Below, in pieces: positions 62,014 to 64,000 of a stretch of DNA of 64,000 bases (its first letter is position 1; each line of letters begins with the position of its first letter). A program made the translations under genes and the position numbers. Source of the DNA: Bacteroidales bacterium (GTDB taxonomy: Bacteria > Bacteroidota > Bacteroidia > Bacteroidales > P3); NCBI GenBank assembly GCA_017469625.1, contig JAFUGA010000037.1, positions 1 through 64,000 on the forward strand, given 5' to 3'. Below the pieces are notes generated by a model. That model was not told the DNA's origin. It did no database searches and was given only the letters and a program-made list of their open reading frames with translations.

Positions 62014-64000
62014 TTATTGTTTTCTTTCTGCAATAAGCAATTCCAACATCTTTATAGCACTGTCTGAAACTACTGTACCAGGACCAAAGACTGCTGCAAC
62101 ACCTGCATCATATAAGAATTGATAATCTTGTGGAGGGATAACGCCACCAGCGGTAACCATAATATCTTCTCTACCAAGTTTTTTCAATTCTGCTATTACC
62201 TGAGGGATAAGTGTTTTGTGTCCAGCAGCAAGAGAACTTACGCCAAGGATATGAACATCGTTCTCAACGGCTTGTTTAGCACTTTCTGCAGGAGTTTGGA
62301 ACAATGGACCCATATCAACGTCAAAACCTATATCTGCATAACCTGTTGCCACAACTTTTGCACCGCGGTCATGTCCGTCTTGCCCCATTTTTGCTATCAT
62401 TATTCTTGGTCTTCTACCTTCAAGTTCTTCAAACTCTTTTATAAGTTCTTGTGCTTTCTTAAACTTAGCACTGTCTTTTGTTGCTTGACTATACACACCT
62501 GAAATCAAATTTATTTTTGCTTTATATCTACCAAAATGTTTTTCGCATGCGTCAGAAATCTCGCCAAGTGAAGCATGTTTTCTTGCACAATCTATACTCA
62601 TTTCCAGCAAGTTTCCTTCGCCTGTTTCAGCCACATTAGATAAAGCTCTCAAAGCACTTTGTACATCGTCTTCGTTTCTTTCTGCACGAAGTTTTGCCAA
62701 TCTCTTTATCTGAGCCTCTCTTACTGCAGTATTGTCTATTTCCAATGTGTCTATAGATGCTTCGTGAGCCAAACGATATTTATTTACTCCAAGTATAGTA
62801 TCTATACCTGCATCTATTCTCGCTTGTTTTCTTGCAGAAGCCTCTTCTATTCTCATCTTTGGAACACCACTTTCTATAGCAGCAGCCATACCTCCAAGTT
62901 TTTCAACCTCTTGTATATGACTCCAAGCCCTGTGTGCAAGTTCGTTAGTCAAACTTTCAACATAATAACTACCAGCCCAAGGGTCTAAAGAACGGCAAAC
63001 ATTAGTTTCTTCTTGTATATATATCTGTGTATTTCTTGCAATACGTGCTGAGAAGTCTGTAGGCAATGCTATAGCCTCGTCAAGTGCGTTTGTGTGCAAT
63101 GATTGAGTATGACCCAATGCAGCACCCATAGCCTCTATACAAGTTCTACCTACATTATTGAATGGGTCTTGCTCTGTCAATGACCAACCAGAAGTCTGAG
63201 AGTGTGTTCTAAGTGCAAGAGATTTAGGATTTTGAGGGTTGAATTGTTTAACTATCTTAGCCCAAAGCATTCTTGCAGCCCTCATTTTTGCTATCTCCAT
63301 AAAATGATTCATACCTATGGCCCAGAAGAATGACAAACGAGGAGCGAATTGGTCAACACTCATTCCAGCATTTACACCTGCTCTAAGGTATTCAAGACCG
63401 TCTGCCAATGTGTAAGCCATTTCAATATCTGCTGTTGCACCTGCTTCTTGCATGTGATAACCAGAGATAGATATTGAGTTGAACTTAGGCATGTTCTTAG
63501 AAGTATATTCAAATATATCTGCAATGATTTTCATTGAAGGTTTAGGAGGGTAGATGTAAGTATTTCTTACCATAAACTCCTTAAGAATATCGTTCTGAAT
63601 AGTACCTGCAAGTTGCTCTTGTTTAACGCCTTGCTCTTCTGCTGCTATGATGTAGAAAGACAAAACAGGCAAAACGGCACCGTTCATAGTCATAGAAACA
63701 GACATCTTATCCAAAGCAATCTGGTCAAACAATATCTGCATATCCAAAACACTATCCACAGCCACACCTGCTTTACCTACATCGCCCACAACTCTCGGGT
63801 GGTCAGAGTCATATCCTCTGTGAGTAGGCAAGTCAAAAGCAACAGACAAACCTTTCTGTCCTGCTGCTATGTTTCTTCTATAGAATGCATTACTTTCTTC
63901 TGCAGTAGAAAAACCAGCATACTGTCTTATTGTCCAAGGACGCATAACGTACATTGTACTATAAGGTCCTCTAAGGAAAGGAGCAACTCCTGCTGCATAA
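62014..64000 (-). CDS. Methylmalonyl-CoA mutase large (alpha) subunit, 5' end outside window
   Basis: This enzyme interconverts succinyl-CoA and R-methylmalonyl-CoA with adenosylcobalamin, the key step of propionate formation in Bacteroidales. 661 residues are visible; the frame continues past the right edge ([24 protein letters not shown] is an internal substrate-binding region, so the Met at 63954 is not the start). The TIM-barrel substrate domain includes [19 protein letters not shown], and the C-terminal B12 domain carries the base-off ligand motif DGHDRG in [12 protein letters not shown], with GGVIPPQD. The small subunit should lie just upstream, outside the window. Confidence 0.96.
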   Translation of the reverse strand, partial: YAAGVAPFLRGPYSTMYVMRPWTIRQYAGFSTAEESNAFYRRNIAAGQKGLSVAFDLPTHRGYDSDHPRVVGDVGKAGVAVDSVLDMQILFDQIALDKMSVSMTMNGAVLPVLSFYIIAAEEQGVKQEQLAGTIQNDILKEFMVRNTYIYPPKPSMKIIADIFEYTSKNMPKFNSISISGYHMQEAGATADIEMAYTLADGLEYLRAGVNAGMSVDQFAPRLSFFWAIGMNHFMEIAKMRAARMLWAKIVKQFNPQNPKSLALRTHSQTSGWSLTEQDPFNNVGRTCIEAMGAALGHTQSLHTNALDEAIALPTDFSARIARNTQIYIQEETNVCRSLDPWAGSYYVESLTNELAHRAWSHIQEVEKLGGMAAAIESGVPKMRIEEASARKQARIDAGIDTILGVNKYRLAHEASIDTLEIDNTAVREAQIKRLAKLRAERNEDDVQSALRALSNVAETGEGNLLEMSIDCARKHASLGEISDACEKHFGRYKAKINLISGVYSQATKDSAKFKKAQELIKEFEELEGRRPRIMIAKMGQDGHDRGAKVVATGYADIGFDVDMGPLFQTPAESAKQAVENDVHILGVSSLAAGHKTLIPQVIAELKKLGREDIMVTAGGVIPPQDYQFLYDAGVAAVFGPGTVVSDSAIKMLELLIAERKQ

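Noticed and set aside
63954-63956. Methionine at 63954 as start of methylmalonyl-CoA mutase
   Set aside because: The frame stays open to the window edge and upstream residues ([10 protein letters not shown]) match the internal sequence of the family, so the gene is truncated by the window.

Overview
The window is AT-rich chromosomal DNA from a member of the Bacteroidota, most likely Bacteroidales. The evidence is an lpxC-fabZ gene fusion, an L33/DUF4295/ftsY ribosomal-SRP cluster, three large secreted proteins ending in the type-B (gliding-motility-associated) C-terminal domain used by type IX secretion, methylmalonyl-CoA mutase, and many promoters of the Bacteroidota form TTG-N19/20-TAnnTTTG. 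Shine-Dalgarno sequences are scarce. Arg is mostly AGA and Ile often ATA. The genus cannot be named from the sequence.

Layout. 1-3390 (-) is a 5' fragment of a single-chain type ISP restriction-modification enzyme whose codon use differs from its neighbours. 3939-6144 (-) is the lipid A/fatty acid pair lpxC/fabZ-lpxA. 6269-13818 (+, one - gene) holds a secreted protein, rpmG, DUF4295, ftsY, an outer-membrane barrel, rimO, hsp20, a TSCPD protein (-), ruvX, def, a lipoprotein and an MBL-fold hydrolase. 14093-15337 (-) is metK with a SAM-II-type riboswitch in its leader. 15630-25178 (+) is ruvB, a T9SS surface protein and the rimP-nusA-infB operon. 25287-30768 (-) carries an esterase, an aminotransferase, an M20 dipeptidase, a SPOR-like protein and a tandem universal stress protein. 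30956-34546 (+) is a GH20 hexosaminidase, a membrane protein and an RsmI-like methylase. 34848-37690 (-) is a PorE-like TPR/PD40/OmpA protein coupled to phoH. 37811-45333 holds secreted proteins, a dihydrouridine synthase with a DUF2461 gene, an AraC regulator, a metallophosphoesterase lipoprotein with an outer-membrane partner, a frameshifted barrel pseudogene and a small barrel protein. 45454-53810 holds a 1401-residue T9SS protein, RNase H, rarA, a drug/metabolite transporter and a membrane protein/HTH pair. 54383-63998 (-) holds a third T9SS protein, an rRNA methylase of the RlmB type, a LolD-like ATPase coupled to a patatin-BamA autotransporter, and the large subunit of methylmalonyl-CoA mutase running off the right edge.

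The most unusual feature is a family of intergenic arrays found at 11 loci. They are built from 21-bp modules that share the 9-bp core AAAACAAAG followed by one of two kinds of 12-bp half (AGATAGAA... or TTCTACGAAA.../TTTCGTGAAA...). The 21-bp phase is kept with almost no exceptions, even through units whose core is inverted. Every locus lies at the 3' end of at least one gene and none lies between divergent genes. Inverted units form AT-rich hairpins, and one locus shows a compensated core change on both hairpin arms. The arrays look like a lineage-specific repeat tied to transcript ends. Because 21 is a multiple of three, they also create misleading open frames of heptapeptide repeats.

No rRNA, tRNA, CRISPR array, insertion sequence or prophage gene was seen.
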